A stretch of 52,975 nt of DNA from Anaerolineaceae bacterium UBA3924. GTDB lineage: Bacteria; Chloroflexota; Anaerolineae; Anaerolineales; Anaerolineaceae. The stretch covers positions 61,062 through 114,036 of the forward strand of contig DGEO01000008.1 of the NCBI GenBank assembly GCA_002385985.1. Reading direction: 5' to 3'. The position numbers and the translations under genes were made by a program. A model generated the notes under the pieces. It saw only the letters and a list, made by a program, of their open reading frames with translations. It made no database searches and was not told the DNA's origin. Below, one piece after another: positions 9,913 through 17,305 of this stretch (position 1 is the stretch's first letter; each line of letters opens with the position of its first letter).

Positions 9913-10682
9913 GAGTTCCTCTGACGCACTACTTCGAACATCAGGATGGCGGCGGCGACGGCGGCGTTGAGCGATTCCGCCTGGCCGGGCATGGGAATGT
10001 AGATGTTGTCATCCGCGGCCTGGCGCATCTCAGGGCTGGCGCCGTCGGCCTCACCGCCGATCACCAGGGCCACCGGTTGGCGCAGGTCATGCCGCCACAG
10101 CGGGGTGCCGCCCTCCACCTCAGAGACCAGCAGGCGCGCCTGCCCGCGGCACAGGGCGGCGATACCGGCCGCGCCTGCGCTGCGCAGCGGCAGGCGAAAA
10201 TGCGCCCCCATCCCGGCCCGGACCACCTTGGGGGAGAAAGGGTCGACGGTTCCCGGGGTCAGCAGAACGCCTTCCACACCGGCCGAGAGCGCCGTGCGCA
10301 GGATGGTGCCCAGGTTGCCGGGATCGCGCAGCCGGTCGACCACCAGCAGGAAGGTAGGGTCGGCGGGCAGGGGAAGCTCGCGCCGGCGAATCACCGCCAG
10401 GATGCCCTGGGGGGTGTCGGTGTCCGCCAGGGAGTGCATCAGCTCAGGCGGCACCTCTTCCACTTCCACGCCGCTCTCGCGGAATCCGGCGGCAACCTGC
10501 CGGCCGCGCTCCGAGAGATTTTCGGTCACCAGCACCAGCTCGGCTTCCCAGCCAGCCTGCAGGGCCTCTTCCAGCAGGCGCACGCCCTCAACCACGAATG
10601 TGCCGCTGCGCTCGCGTTCCTGGCGGCGGCTGATCAGGGCGCGGATGTGCTGGATTTTCGGGTTACGGGCGGAAGTGATCAT
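9909..10682 (-). CDS. TrmH/SpoU-family RNA 2'-O-methyltransferase
   Basis: A 257-residue AdoMet-dependent methylase that adds a 2'-O-methyl group to rRNA or tRNA. The N-terminal substrate-binding part starts MITSARNPKIQHIRAL and contains FVVEGVRLLEEAL. The SpoU trefoil-knot motifs are all visible: DRLRDPGNLGTILRTA at about residues 118-133, ALVIGGEADGAS at about 200-211 and IPMPGQAESLNAAVAAAI at about 224-241. It resembles RlmB-like and TsnR-like enzymes, but the target base cannot be assigned. It overlaps the macro-domain gene upstream by 20 nt and DUF711 downstream by 4 nt, so the three form one unit. Confidence 0.92.
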   Translation of the reverse strand: MITSARNPKIQHIRALISRRQERERSGTFVVEGVRLLEEALQAGWEAELVLVTENLSERGRQVAAGFRESGVEVEEVPPELMHSLADTDTPQGILAVIRRRELPLPADPTFLLVVDRLRDPGNLGTILRTALSAGVEGVLLTPGTVDPFSPKVVRAGMGAHFRLPLRSAGAAGIAALCRGQARLLVSEVEGGTPLWRHDLRQPVALVIGGEADGASPEMRQAADDNIYIPMPGQAESLNAAVAAAILMFEVVRQRNS

Positions 10683-11232
10683 CGTAAGCGGCCAGGAAAG
10701 CGTCCAGGGTGGGCTGGTCGTACAGGATCAGGCGGATCTGGCGCAGCGTTTGCGCCGGCTGGCGGCGCTGCGCATAGTCATCAATGGTGGAGAGGAAGAC
10801 CCCGGCAGCCAGGTGAACCGGGTACCCGAAGATGCCGGTGGAGATGGCCGGCAGGGCGATGGAGCGCAGCTCCAGCCGGTCAGCCAGGTTCAGGCTGCCG
10901 CGGATGGCGGCGGCCAGCTTCTTATCCTCATCGCCGCTGCCCCAGACCGGTCCGACCGCATGGATCACATAACGGGCGGGCAGGCTGCCGGCAGTGGTGT
11001 AGGCCGGCTCCGCGTGGCTGACCGGGCCGTGCTCCCGGACCCAGCGCCGGGATTCTTCCTGGATCACCGCGCCGCCCCGGCGGACGATGGCGGCGGCGAT
11101 CCCGCCGCCGTGGGCCAGCATCTCGTTGGCGGCGTTGACGATGGCGTCCACCTGCTCCTGTGTCAGGTCGCCGTGGACGATTTCAAGCTGCAGTCCATCA
11201 GGATAGGAATGAGTGCGCACAACCTTGTTCAT
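10663..11232 (-). CDS. Macro-domain protein (ADP-ribose binding/hydrolase)
   Basis: A 189-residue single macro domain. Such proteins bind ADP-ribose and often remove it from proteins or hydrolyse O-acetyl-ADP-ribose. The hallmark VNAANEMLAHGGGIAAAI is at about residues 28-45, and the second ligand loop LPAISTGIFGYP at about 122-133. The chosen ATG (11232) lies behind GGAGGGACG; in-frame codons up to 11313 would read through the rplT terminator hairpin and are rejected. It heads a three-gene unit with a SpoU methylase and DUF711. Confidence 0.9.
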   Translation of the reverse strand: MNKVVRTHSYPDGLQLEIVHGDLTQEQVDAIVNAANEMLAHGGGIAAAIVRRGGAVIQEESRRWVREHGPVSHAEPAYTTAGSLPARYVIHAVGPVWGSGDEDKKLAAAIRGSLNLADRLELRSIALPAISTGIFGYPVHLAAGVFLSTIDDYAQRRQPAQTLRQIRLILYDQPTLDAFLAAYDDHFRP

Positions 11233-11280
11233 GGCTCGTCCCTCCAGTGGATTGTACCCCATGGAGACGGCCCCGGGTAA

Positions 11281-11309
11281 AGAAAAACGGGATGGCATCG
11301 CCATCCCGT
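11281..11309 (-). terminator. Terminator of infC-rpmI-rplT
   Basis: A 10-bp perfect stem (ACGGGATGGC, loop ATC, GCCATCCCGT) at 11287-11309. In minus-strand orientation it is followed by five T residues. Confidence 0.92.
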
Positions 11310-11340
11310 CCAATTCGCGCGTATTTGGGCCTGGGCCGCT

Positions 11341-11691
11341 TTAGGCCGCTTTTGCTTTCTCGACCACAGCGCTGAACGCTTTCGGGTCACGTACAGCCAG
11401 GTCAGCCAGAACCTTGCGGTTCAGGTTGATGTTGGCCTGGCGCATGGCATACACCAGACGGCTGTAGCTAATGCCGTTCAGGCGGGCAGCCGCGTTGATG
11501 CGGGCGATCCACAGCTTGCGCAGATCGCGCTTGCGGACCCGGCGGTCGCGGTAGGAATACCACAGGCTCTTTAACATGGCCTCATTGGCGCGGCGGAACA
11601 GCTTGCTCCGCGTGCCGTACTGACCTTTGGTCAGCTTCAATACTTTCTTGTGGCGGCGGTACCCGTAAGGGCCACCCTTTACACGTGCCAT
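11341..11691 (-). CDS. rplT: 50S ribosomal protein L20
   Basis: A 116-residue, strongly basic protein of normal length. It binds 23S rRNA early in 50S assembly and in many bacteria represses its own operon. The N-terminal extension MARVKGGPYGYRRHKKVLK and the body motifs WIARINAAARLNGISYSRL and NRKVLADLAV are typical. It is last in the infC-rpmI-rplT operon and is followed by a strong terminator. The 97-nt gap to rpmI is large for this operon but no L20 regulatory fold was identified in it. Confidence 0.97.
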   Translation of the reverse strand: MARVKGGPYGYRRHKKVLKLTKGQYGTRSKLFRRANEAMLKSLWYSYRDRRVRKRDLRKLWIARINAAARLNGISYSRLVYAMRQANINLNRKVLADLAVRDPKAFSAVVEKAKAA

Positions 11692-11788
11692 ACTTCACTC
11701 CTTTGCGAACCCCTGGGCGCCGGTACTAGCGTACCCGTTGCGAACACCCAGCAGCCGCACTACTTCGATGAATGCGAACGAGCCTCGC

Positions 11789-12022
11789 TTAGTGCTTGCC
11801 CATGTAGGGAGCGAGACGTTTGATCCGGCGAATGAGTCCCTCACCCTGGACGGGGATCATTTCCGTGAACAGCGCCTTGGTGCGGGGGGAGGTGCGGCGG
11901 CGCAGATGGCTCTTACCGCCCTTGGTGCGCACCAGGATGCCGGACCCGGTCAGGCGGAAGCGCTTGGACGTCGCCTTGTGGGTCTTCAACTTATATTTGC
12001 CAGGTTTGCTTTTCCGAGGCAC
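11789..12022 (-). CDS. rpmI: 50S ribosomal protein L35
   Basis: A 77-residue basic protein (MPRKSKPGKYKLKTHKATSKR...), slightly longer than the usual 64-66 residues. The conserved KTHKATSKRF, the Gly/Lys/Arg-rich centre (GKSHLRRRTSPRTKALF) and the C-terminal IKRLAPYM are present. The additional residues lie mainly in the C-terminal half. It is the middle gene of the classical infC-rpmI-rplT order. Confidence 0.95.
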   Translation of the reverse strand: MPRKSKPGKYKLKTHKATSKRFRLTGSGILVRTKGGKSHLRRRTSPRTKALFTEMIPVQGEGLIRRIKRLAPYMGKH

Positions 12023-12118
12023 AGCGATACTCCTCTCAACAAAAATTTGCGGCCCGCTTACGCAGCAACCGCAAATTATACCAGAATTACTGATTTTTAC
12101 CAGCGATCAAACTGAGCG

Positions 12119-12670
12119 TCAGGACTGCTGTGTGGCTTCTGCTTTCTTCTTCGAACTGACCTTCGTCGGGCTCAGCAGCATGGTCATCACCCGGCCTTCC
12201 ATGGACGGGAACTGCTCCACGGTCGAAATATCAGATAATTCCTCTGCGATCTCTTTGAGGTCTTCCAGGGCCAGTTCGGGGTAAGTGATCTCACGCCCGC
12301 GGAAGCGGATGGTCACCTTGACCTTCATGCCGTCTTCCAGCCAGCGGCGCGCATCGCGAGTCTTGAAGCCGCGGTGATGCTCGTTTGTCTTGGGGCGCAG
12401 GCGGATTTCCTTGACTTCGACCTTCGTCTGTGCCTTGCGGGCTTCGCGCTCCTTCTTGGTGCGCTCATAGAGGAACTTGCCGTAATCCATCACCCGGCAA
12501 ACGGGCGGGGCAGCGCCGGGCGCTACTTCAACCAAATCCAACTCAGCATCCTGGGCGATACGAAGCGCTTTGTCTGTCGGTACAACCCCCAGGTTTTCGC
12601 CATCCGGGCCGATCAGGCGGACTTCAGCGACCCGAATCTGCTCATTGATCCGAAAATTTGAAGTACTAAT
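12119..12670 (-). CDS. infC: Translation initiation factor IF-3 with an ATT start codon
   Basis: IF-3 binds the 30S subunit and checks start-codon pairing. With the ATT at 12668-12670 as start, the protein has 183 residues and begins (M)STSNFRINEQIRVAEVRL, the conserved IF-3 N-terminus; the linker and C-terminal domain follow (LDLVEVAPGAAPPVCRVMDYGKF at about 44-66, KEIRLRPKTNEHH, and DGMKVKVTIRFRGRE). The ATT lies 7 nt after AAGGAGA. Reading upstream in frame gives a TGA twelve codons before with no ATG, GTG or TTG in between; the first conventional candidate (TTG, 12541) would delete 43 conserved residues. An AUU start is known from E. coli infC, where it serves autoregulation. Confidence 0.95.
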   Translation of the reverse strand: MSTSNFRINEQIRVAEVRLIGPDGENLGVVPTDKALRIAQDAELDLVEVAPGAAPPVCRVMDYGKFLYERTKKEREARKAQTKVEVKEIRLRPKTNEHHRGFKTRDARRWLEDGMKVKVTIRFRGREITYPELALEDLKEIAEELSDISTVEQFPSMEGRVMTMLLSPTKVSSKKKAEATQQS

Positions 12671-12740
12671 GGGCTTTCTCCTTCTTCTAAACCTAGAATC
12701 AAATCACGGTGTTGTCCAGATGGACTGCACCTTCGTCCTG

Positions 12741-12770
12741 ATATTACCACATTCGGACTGGCAGCGTCAA
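12741..12770 (-). promoter_or_regulatory. Promoter of infC operon
   Basis: Minus strand: TTGACG (12765-12770), 18-nt spacer, extended -10 TGG-TAATAT (-10 at 12741-12746). Predicted leader of about 60 nt to the ATT start codon. Confidence 0.7.
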
Positions 12771-12801
12771 CACGGCGGACCGGGAAATTCGTCCAGCAGG
12801 G

Positions 12802-13239
12802 TCAGTTTTCCAGCCAGATGGTCACCGGTCCATCGTTCTCGATCTCGACCAGCATGTGCGCGCCGAACTGTCCGGTCTGGGTGGGCACGCCCTGCTCGGC
12901 CAGCAGCTCGCAGAAGCGGTCGACCAGCGGGCTGGCGATGTCCGGCGGCGCGGCGTTGACGAAAGACGGGCGGTTGCCCTTGCGGGTGTCCGCGTACAGG
13001 GTGAACTGCGAGACCACGATAGCTTCGCCCTTCACGTCGAGCACCGAGAGGTTCATCTTGTCCTGCTCGTCCTGGAAGATGCGCATCAGGGCGATCTTGC
13101 GGGCCAGGGCGCGGGCCTTCTCCTCGTTATCCTCCGGCCCGATGCCCAGCAGGATCACCAGACCCTGGCCGATCTCAGAGATGGCCTGGCCGTCGACACT
13201 GACTTTGCCGCGCCGGACGCGCTGAACGACGGCTCTCAT
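12802..13239 (-). CDS. dtd: D-aminoacyl-tRNA deacylase
   Basis: Removes D-amino acids (and glycine) wrongly attached to tRNA. The length (145 residues) is typical. It starts MRAVVQRVRRGKVSVDG; the cross-subunit active-site motifs are visible: VVSQFTLYAD at about residues 75-84 and NDGPVTIWLEN at the C-terminus (the family NxGPVT). Its start overlaps the trpS stop by one base (TGATG), so the two genes are translationally coupled, which makes sense as both act on aminoacyl-tRNA. Confidence 0.96.
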   Translation of the reverse strand: MRAVVQRVRRGKVSVDGQAISEIGQGLVILLGIGPEDNEEKARALARKIALMRIFQDEQDKMNLSVLDVKGEAIVVSQFTLYADTRKGNRPSFVNAAPPDIASPLVDRFCELLAEQGVPTQTGQFGAHMLVEIENDGPVTIWLEN

Positions 13240-14228
13240 CAGGCTAACCCTATGGCCTGGCGGACTTCCGCCATGGTCTGCCTGGCGATGCGGCTGGCGC
13301 GCTCAGCGCCGCCGGCCAGAATGTCCCAGACCTGCTGCGGGTTCCGGTCGATTTCGTTTCGGCGCTGGCGGAACGGATCCAGGTGAGCGTTGATGTTGCG
13401 GGCCAGCATTTTCTTGCAGTCCACGCAGCCGATGCCGGCTACCTGGCATTCGCGGTGCACCATCTCGACCTCTTCCTGGCTGGAGAAGGTCTTGTGCATG
13501 GTGAAAACATTGCAGATGTCCGGCCGGCCCGGGTCGGTGCGGCGCATGCGCTGCGGGTCGGTGACCATCTGCATTACGCGCTTCTGCGTCTCCTCCGGGG
13601 TGGCGGCCAGCTCGATTTCGTTGTTGAGGCTCTTGCTCATCTTCTGCACGCCGTCGATGCCGATCACCTTGGGAACCGGGGTGACCTTCATCTGCGGTTC
13701 GACCAGCACGTCGGTGTTGTAGCGGTAATTGAACGAGCGCACCGCCTCGCGGGCGAACTCGATGTGAGGGGCCTGGTCGATGCCCACCGGCACGAAGTTG
13801 GCTTTGTACAGCAGGATATCCGCCGCCATCAGGATGGGATAGCCGAGCAGCCCGTAGTTGACGTTATCCGGGTGCATGCGGACCTTTTCCTTGAAGGTGG
13901 GCAGGTCGGTCAGCTTGCCCAGCGGGGTGACCATGGACAGGTAGGTGTGCAGCTCCATCACTTCCGGCACGTGGGACTGCACGAAGATGATGGATTCCTC
14001 GGGGCGCAGGCCGGCTGCCAGCCAGTCCAGGGCCATTTCATAGGTGTTTTGCTTCAGGTTCCTTGTGGTTTCTACCGTGGTCAGGGCGTGCACATCCACA
14101 ACGCAGTACAGGCACTCGTACTCGTCCTGCAGGGCGACATAATTGCGGATGGCGCCCAGGTAGTTCCCAAGATGCTGCCGGCCGGTCGGCCGGGCGCCTG
14201 AAAAAACACGTCCTTTTTTCTCAGCCAT
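13239..14228 (-). CDS. trpS: Tryptophanyl-tRNA synthetase, Fe-S type
   Basis: A 329-residue class I synthetase that charges tRNA-Trp. It begins MAEKKGRVFSGARPTGRQHLGNYLG, which holds the HIGH-equivalent HLGNYLG, and has KMSKS in VQKMSKSLNNE. Four cysteines follow in the pattern C-x21-C-x6-C-x2-C (about residues 233-266; DICNV, REC, GCVDC), close to the C-x22-C-x6-C-x2-C set that binds a [4Fe-4S] cluster in Thermotoga maritima TrpRS. The start at 14228 follows AAAGGA; an N-terminal extension to 14495 would cross the promoter and the divergent gene and is rejected. A TATAAT (14265-14270) supplies its promoter. Confidence 0.96.
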   Translation of the reverse strand: MAEKKGRVFSGARPTGRQHLGNYLGAIRNYVALQDEYECLYCVVDVHALTTVETTRNLKQNTYEMALDWLAAGLRPEESIIFVQSHVPEVMELHTYLSMVTPLGKLTDLPTFKEKVRMHPDNVNYGLLGYPILMAADILLYKANFVPVGIDQAPHIEFAREAVRSFNYRYNTDVLVEPQMKVTPVPKVIGIDGVQKMSKSLNNEIELAATPEETQKRVMQMVTDPQRMRRTDPGRPDICNVFTMHKTFSSQEEVEMVHRECQVAGIGCVDCKKMLARNINAHLDPFRQRRNEIDRNPQQVWDILAGGAERASRIARQTMAEVRQAIGLA

Positions 14229-14264
14229 ACCAATCCTTTCAGCGGGGTGGTTCTCTTCGCAGAG

Positions 14265-14298
14265 ATTATAATGCAATCCAGGTGCTTTTTGGTACAAT
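14265..14298. promoter_or_regulatory. Divergent -10 boxes for trpS (minus) and sugar transferase (plus)
   Basis: Minus-strand TATAAT at 14265-14270 sits about 30 nt upstream of a ribosome-site-bearing trpS leader. Plus-strand TACAAT at 14293-14298 ends 6 nt before the ATG of the sugar transferase, which has no ribosome site. The two promoters lie back to back within 76 nt. Confidence 0.55.
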
Positions 14299-14304
14299 GC
14301 CCTC

Positions 14305-14940
14305 ATGAGCGCGCGCCTGTTTCCTCCCGGCGTTCCGGTTAGCAAACGAGTGTTCGACCTGCTGGTGGTCATCCCCGGGTTGGTCCTGATTTCGCCGCTG
14401 CTGCTGGTTATCTCGCTGTGGCTGCTGATCACGCAGGGCTGGCCGGTGTTCTTCACCCAGCCGCGCGGGGGACTGGGCGGCAGCGTCTTCCACATCTACA
14501 AGTTCCGCACCATGCGGGAACCGCCGCCCGGCGCGGACCCGCTGAAAAGCGATGCGCAGCGGCTGACCCCGGCCGGGCGCTTCCTGCGGGCCACCAGCCT
14601 TGACGAGCTGCCCGAGCTGTGGAATGTGCTGCGCGGCGAGATGAGCCTGGTCGGTCCGAGGCCGCTGATGGCGCGCTACCTGACGCGCTACACGCCTGAG
14701 CAGGCCCGCCGCCACGAGGTGCTGCCGGGTATCACCGGCTGGGCGCAGATCAACGGCCGCAACGCGCTCACCTGGGAGGACAAGTTCGCGCTGGACGTCT
14801 GGTACGTGGACCACTGGTCCTTCTGGCTGGACCTGCAGATCCTGGCCCGCACGCTGGTCAAGGTGGTGCAGCGTGAAGGGATCAGCCAGCCGGGTCAGGC
14901 GACGGCGGAAGAGTTTATGGGCACAGCCGGGAGGGATTAG
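14305..14940 (+). CDS. Bacterial sugar transferase (phosphoglycosyl transferase)
   Basis: A 211-residue monotopic phosphoglycosyl transferase that would move a sugar-1-phosphate from a nucleotide sugar to undecaprenyl phosphate, the first membrane step of glycan synthesis. One hydrophobic re-entrant segment at about residues 18-42 (DLLVVIPGLVLISPLLLVI) is followed by KFRTM at about 66-70, the catalytic Asp-Glu in SLDELPELWNVLRGEMSLVGPRPL at about 98-120, and PGITGWAQINGRN near 142-154. It lacks the four-helix N-terminal domain of WbaP, so it belongs to the minimal PglC/WcaJ-C type. It overlaps the stop of a convergent lipoprotein gene by 4 nt. Confidence 0.93.
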   Translation: MSARLFPPGVPVSKRVFDLLVVIPGLVLISPLLLVISLWLLITQGWPVFFTQPRGGLGGSVFHIYKFRTMREPPPGADPLKSDAQRLTPAGRFLRATSLDELPELWNVLRGEMSLVGPRPLMARYLTRYTPEQARRHEVLPGITGWAQINGRNALTWEDKFALDVWYVDHWSFWLDLQILARTLVKVVQREGISQPGQATAEEFMGTAGRD

Positions 14941-15971
14941 CCTTCCGGCGTCTCGACCGGCTCGCCGGGCACGCTGAGCGGTTCGAGCCAGCCGGCGGCC
15001 AGATCGTCGATGATCTTCTGCAGCATGCGCTGTTTGCCGGGCGTGACGCGGTCTTCGTCGACATCGGACAGCGTGACCGGGGCGGTAAAGGCCTGCCCGC
15101 CGCGGCCGGCCAGCAGCTCAGGGAAAGCGGATTTCAGCGCGCCAGCCCGGTCGAAGCCGATGGTGGCGGCCCAGGCGGGCTGGATCTCTTCCGGCGGCGT
15201 CTGCCCGCCGACCAGGGTCAGGTTCTGCTGCATGAGAAAGGCCAGCACTTCAGGCTGGCTGGCGGCGGGATCGACGAAGACCGTTTCCAGGCGGTTGGCC
15301 TCGATTTCGGCGTACGCAGCCTGCCAGGCGTTCAGGTCAGCGCCTTCGGGCGCGGTCGCCAGAACCGGGAAAAGCACCACCGGGGCGTATACCGGCACGC
15401 AGCGGCCGCACAGGTAGCGGCCGCCGTTTTCAAATGCGTCCGCCAGCGCGTCGTTCCCGGCGGGCAGCAGCCCGGCTCCGCGGAAATCGGGAGAAAGCAT
15501 CTGCGCCAGGTAGCCGCCGACGAAGGCCCGGTGTAAAGAGTCGGCAACGACCACACTCAGGTTCCCGCCCGCCTGACCGGCGTCGCCGTTCAGCAGCAGG
15601 AACTGGGCATCCGGCGCGGCGGAGCGCAGCGCGTCAATATTCTCAGGCAGCTGCTCCAGTACCACCAGGCGGGTGGCGGCGGTCAAATCATCCGGAGAAA
15701 GGGCAGTGAGGGCGGAGAAGGACAGGTCTTCTGCTTCAGCCAGCGCCCGGGCTTCGGCTGCTTCCGGCCCGCTGCCCAGATAGATGACCTGAGCGCTGTC
15801 CGGGGCCGGGGTGGGGGGCTCCGTCGGCTCAAGCGTGGGCGAAACGGACGGGTCCGGGGTGGGGGAGGCGGGCTGCGGCTGAGCGTCGGCGGGCGTGCAG
15901 CCAGCCAGAGCGATCAGCAGGAATGCGGCGAGAAGAACGATCAGGGCGTGGTTGCTGGCAGGTTTGACCAT
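14937..15971 (-). CDS. Lipoprotein, distantly BMP/PnrA-like
   Basis: A 344-residue lipoprotein: signal ending LIALAGC (Cys25), then a Pro/Thr/Ser linker with TP repeats to about residue 56, then a globular domain. The part VADSLHRAFVGGYLAQML and the C-terminal IIDDLAAGWLEPLSVPG resemble the basic membrane protein/PnrA family of periplasmic-type nucleoside binders, but the match is weak and the ligand-binding residues cannot be confirmed. A CGRC motif is near residue 190. The gene looks leaderless: TACAAT (15979-15984, minus) ends 7 nt before the ATG. Confidence 0.6.
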   Translation of the reverse strand: MVKPASNHALIVLLAAFLLIALAGCTPADAQPQPASPTPDPSVSPTLEPTEPPTPAPDSAQVIYLGSGPEAAEARALAEAEDLSFSALTALSPDDLTAATRLVVLEQLPENIDALRSAAPDAQFLLLNGDAGQAGGNLSVVVADSLHRAFVGGYLAQMLSPDFRGAGLLPAGNDALADAFENGGRYLCGRCVPVYAPVVLFPVLATAPEGADLNAWQAAYAEIEANRLETVFVDPAASQPEVLAFLMQQNLTLVGGQTPPEEIQPAWAATIGFDRAGALKSAFPELLAGRGGQAFTAPVTLSDVDEDRVTPGKQRMLQKIIDDLAAGWLEPLSVPGEPVETPEG

Positions 15972-15978
15972 GGGACGA

Positions 15979-16013
15979 ATTGTACTATGAATTCACCGCT
16001 GGAGATGCTATCA
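15979..16013. promoter_or_regulatory. Divergent -10 boxes between lipoprotein and SH3b genes
   Basis: Minus-strand TACAAT (15979-15984) lies 7 nt from the lipoprotein ATG. Plus-strand TATCAT (16008-16013) could start the SH3b gene transcript about 50 nt before its ATG. No good -35 elements were seen. Confidence 0.35.
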
Positions 16014-16069
16014 TTAACAGCACAGTCCATTCGTCTCAGGCCAATAACAAACCCGGTCCGACTGCTGCG

Positions 16070-17224
16070 ATGGCTTTTCATACCTGCGAACCTCTTTCCC
16101 CCGATCCAGACAATTTATATCCATCGCCGTTCCGGCGGCGGAGCCGTTTCTCCAACGGAGAGGAAGGCTCTCCGGACGAGCTGGCGCTGGAACCCCGGCA
16201 CGGCTACGACTTTGTGCGCGGCACTCTGATCTGCGGGGTGCTGCTGATGGCGGCCATCCTGTTTGATGTTCCCGCCCTAGCGCTACTGGCCGTGCTCGCC
16301 GCCCCCTGCATCACCCCTGCCCTGGCGCTGCCTCTGGCCCCGTTCACCGGGGCGACGCGCTGCGTGCTGCGCTCGCTGCTGTGGCTGGCGGCTGTCGGCG
16401 CGGTGATGGCGGCCTGCGGCGCGCTGGCTGGATGGCTGGCGCCTCAGCTGCCCGCCTGGCTGCCGGCCGGGAGAGGTCTGGGTGACATACACACCTGGGC
16501 CGGGCTGGCGGCGGTCCTGTGGGGCGCGTACTCGCTGACCGAAGCGCTGCTCCGGCGGGAAGGGCCGCACCGCTCGGCCAGCGCCGCGCTCGGCTACGGG
16601 CTGTACCTGCCCCTGGCGGCAGCCGGCGCTCACCTGACCTCCGGCAGCGACGGGCTATGGCAGCGGGATCTCCTGTTGTTCGTGGCATATCTGGGCTTTG
16701 CCGGGCTGGCCAGCCTGGCGGCCTGCGGGCGCGCCCGGATGCGGCCGCGCAGCCGGCCGGTGACCGCGCTGGCGGCAGTCGTGTGCCTGGCGGCGGCGGT
16801 GATGCTCGTGGTCCCCGCCGGCGGGCCGGCGCCAGTGTCCGGATCGTCCGGGTCTCGGCTGGCGGGCGGGGAGGTTGAAACCACAACCGCGCCGGCGGCT
16901 CTCCCGGATGAAACCTCGCAGGTTCCGGCCTTTGTGACCGCCACGCCGACCCTGCCGCCAACCGCGACCCTGACCCCGACCCCCACAATCACCGTGACGC
17001 CCCAACCCACACCGGTGTGGGCCAGGGTGGACGCGAAAGAAGGCGACGGTGCCTTTGTGCGCCAGAATCCCGGCCGGCAGAACCCGGCCGTGGCCAGCCT
17101 GCTGAACGGCAGCCTGGTGGAAATTATCGAGGGGCCGGTCAGCGCCGAGGGCACCGAGTGGTTCCGCGTGCGGACGGAGGCAGGGGTTGAAGGTTGGATC
17201 ATGGCGTCTTTACTGTCTCGTTAA
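16070..17224 (+). CDS. Multipass membrane protein with C-terminal SH3b domain
   Basis: About 384 residues. A hydrophilic N-terminus of about 50 residues is followed by six or so membrane segments (about 60-245), a Thr/Pro-rich linker (TPTLPPTATLTPTPT) and a bacterial SH3 domain at about 320-384 (GDGAFVRQNPG...EWFRVRTEAGVEGWIMASLL). SH3b domains usually bind cell-wall peptides or mediate protein contacts outside the membrane. No domain is recognised in the membrane part. The start is uncertain: ATG 16070 is the first in-frame ATG after a possible promoter, without a ribosome site; a TTG at 15980 is the alternative. Confidence 0.65.
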   Translation: MAFHTCEPLSPDPDNLYPSPFRRRSRFSNGEEGSPDELALEPRHGYDFVRGTLICGVLLMAAILFDVPALALLAVLAAPCITPALALPLAPFTGATRCVLRSLLWLAAVGAVMAACGALAGWLAPQLPAWLPAGRGLGDIHTWAGLAAVLWGAYSLTEALLRREGPHRSASAALGYGLYLPLAAAGAHLTSGSDGLWQRDLLLFVAYLGFAGLASLAACGRARMRPRSRPVTALAAVVCLAAAVMLVVPAGGPAPVSGSSGSRLAGGEVETTTAPAALPDETSQVPAFVTATPTLPPTATLTPTPTITVTPQPTPVWARVDAKEGDGAFVRQNPGRQNPAVASLLNGSLVEIIEGPVSAEGTEWFRVRTEAGVEGWIMASLLSR

Positions 17225-17305
17225 TCCCTGCATCGCTGCGGAAAATTATGATAGAGTCAGAACGCTAACGCGAAGACGCAACCCTTTACTCATTGAGGAG
17301 ATCCT

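Noticed and set aside
12119..12541. infC start at TTG 12541
   Set aside because: It would cut off 43 residues of the conserved IF-3 N-terminal domain; the ATT at 12668-12670 has an ideal ribosome site.
14229..14495. N-terminal extension of trpS
   Set aside because: It would run through the divergent promoters and into the sugar transferase gene; ATG 14228 gives the normal TrpRS start.
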